Shown: piece by piece, positions 63,976 to 64,000 of the stretch | How the letters are laid out: each line of letters opens with the position of its first letter | Numbering within the stretch: the first letter of the stretch is position 1 | Notes under the pieces: model-generated | Told to the model about the DNA's origin: nothing | Databases searched by the model: none | Seen by the model: the letters and a program-made list of their open reading frames with translations, nothing else | Position numbers and translations under genes: made by a program | Assembly: GCA_905221605.1 (NCBI GenBank) | Contig: CAJNDS010002780.1 | Location: 1 to 64,000, forward strand | Direction of reading: 5' to 3' | DNA from: Symbiodinium natans | Taxonomy: Eukaryota > Sar > Dinophyceae > Suessiales > Symbiodiniaceae | DNA: 64,000 nt

Positions 63976-64000
63976 ACCTTGAAGCCTGAATACCCCAAAC

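Noticed and set aside
1-64000. tRNA, rRNA, snRNA or spliced-leader genes
   Set aside because: I looked for a spliced-leader-like core (TTGGCTCAAG) and for obvious tRNA or rRNA signatures and saw none; a covariance-model search would be needed to exclude them.

Overview
This window looks like nuclear DNA of a eukaryotic alga, most likely a dinoflagellate (possibly Symbiodiniaceae or a relative). Three observations support this. From about 9.75 kb to the end it is saturated with the seven-base telomere-type repeat TTTAGGG/CCCTAAA and its variants. The genes are split into very short exons whose introns nearly all end in AG followed by an exonic G and begin with GC or GA as often as GT, a splice profile described for dinoflagellates. 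Many introns are flanked by short direct repeats. The species is not determined; another TTTAGGG-bearing alveolate alga remains possible.

Layout. 1-1355: AT-rich minisatellite that reverses orientation near 500-590, so the block is a large inverted repeat. 1600-8390: three tandem copies of a pyrimidine-rich unit of about 2.25 kb, each carrying a hairpin of about 250 bp; a diverged piece and an inverted, purine-rich copy follow to 9720. Long open frames here look like low-complexity artefacts. 9750-20500: telomere-like DNA with small high-GC exon-like islands on the + strand (an unidentified gene or genes). About 20540-42575: three tandem copies (about 7-8 kb each) of one gene. I reconstruct it as nine exons (ten segments in copy A, where a small inverted-repeat element splits one) encoding about 675 residues: an N-terminal half packed with psi-K-x-E motifs (SUMO-acceptor consensus) and a C-terminal exon of about 458 residues with three AP2-like DNA-binding modules. 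About 47100-62290: exons of an M18 aspartyl aminopeptidase, recognised from active-site motifs, scattered through 15 kb of telomere-like introns. The remainder is telomere-like repeat with isolated exon-like islands.

Main biological points. The three AP2 paralogues are nearly identical over most of the terminal exon but strongly divergent in the predicted DNA-contacting beta-strands, suggesting diversification of DNA recognition. Introns are built largely from telomere-like repeats. At least seven families of small inverted-repeat elements (MITE-like) are present; one sits inside a coding exon of copy A in a way that would be removed exactly if spliced as a GA-AG intron, as expected of an introner.

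Limits. All exon boundaries are read by eye from frame, homology and splice dinucleotides, without transcript data. The 5' part of the M18 gene and one catalytic exon were not found. The abrupt composition change at 9.7 kb could be real or an assembly join.
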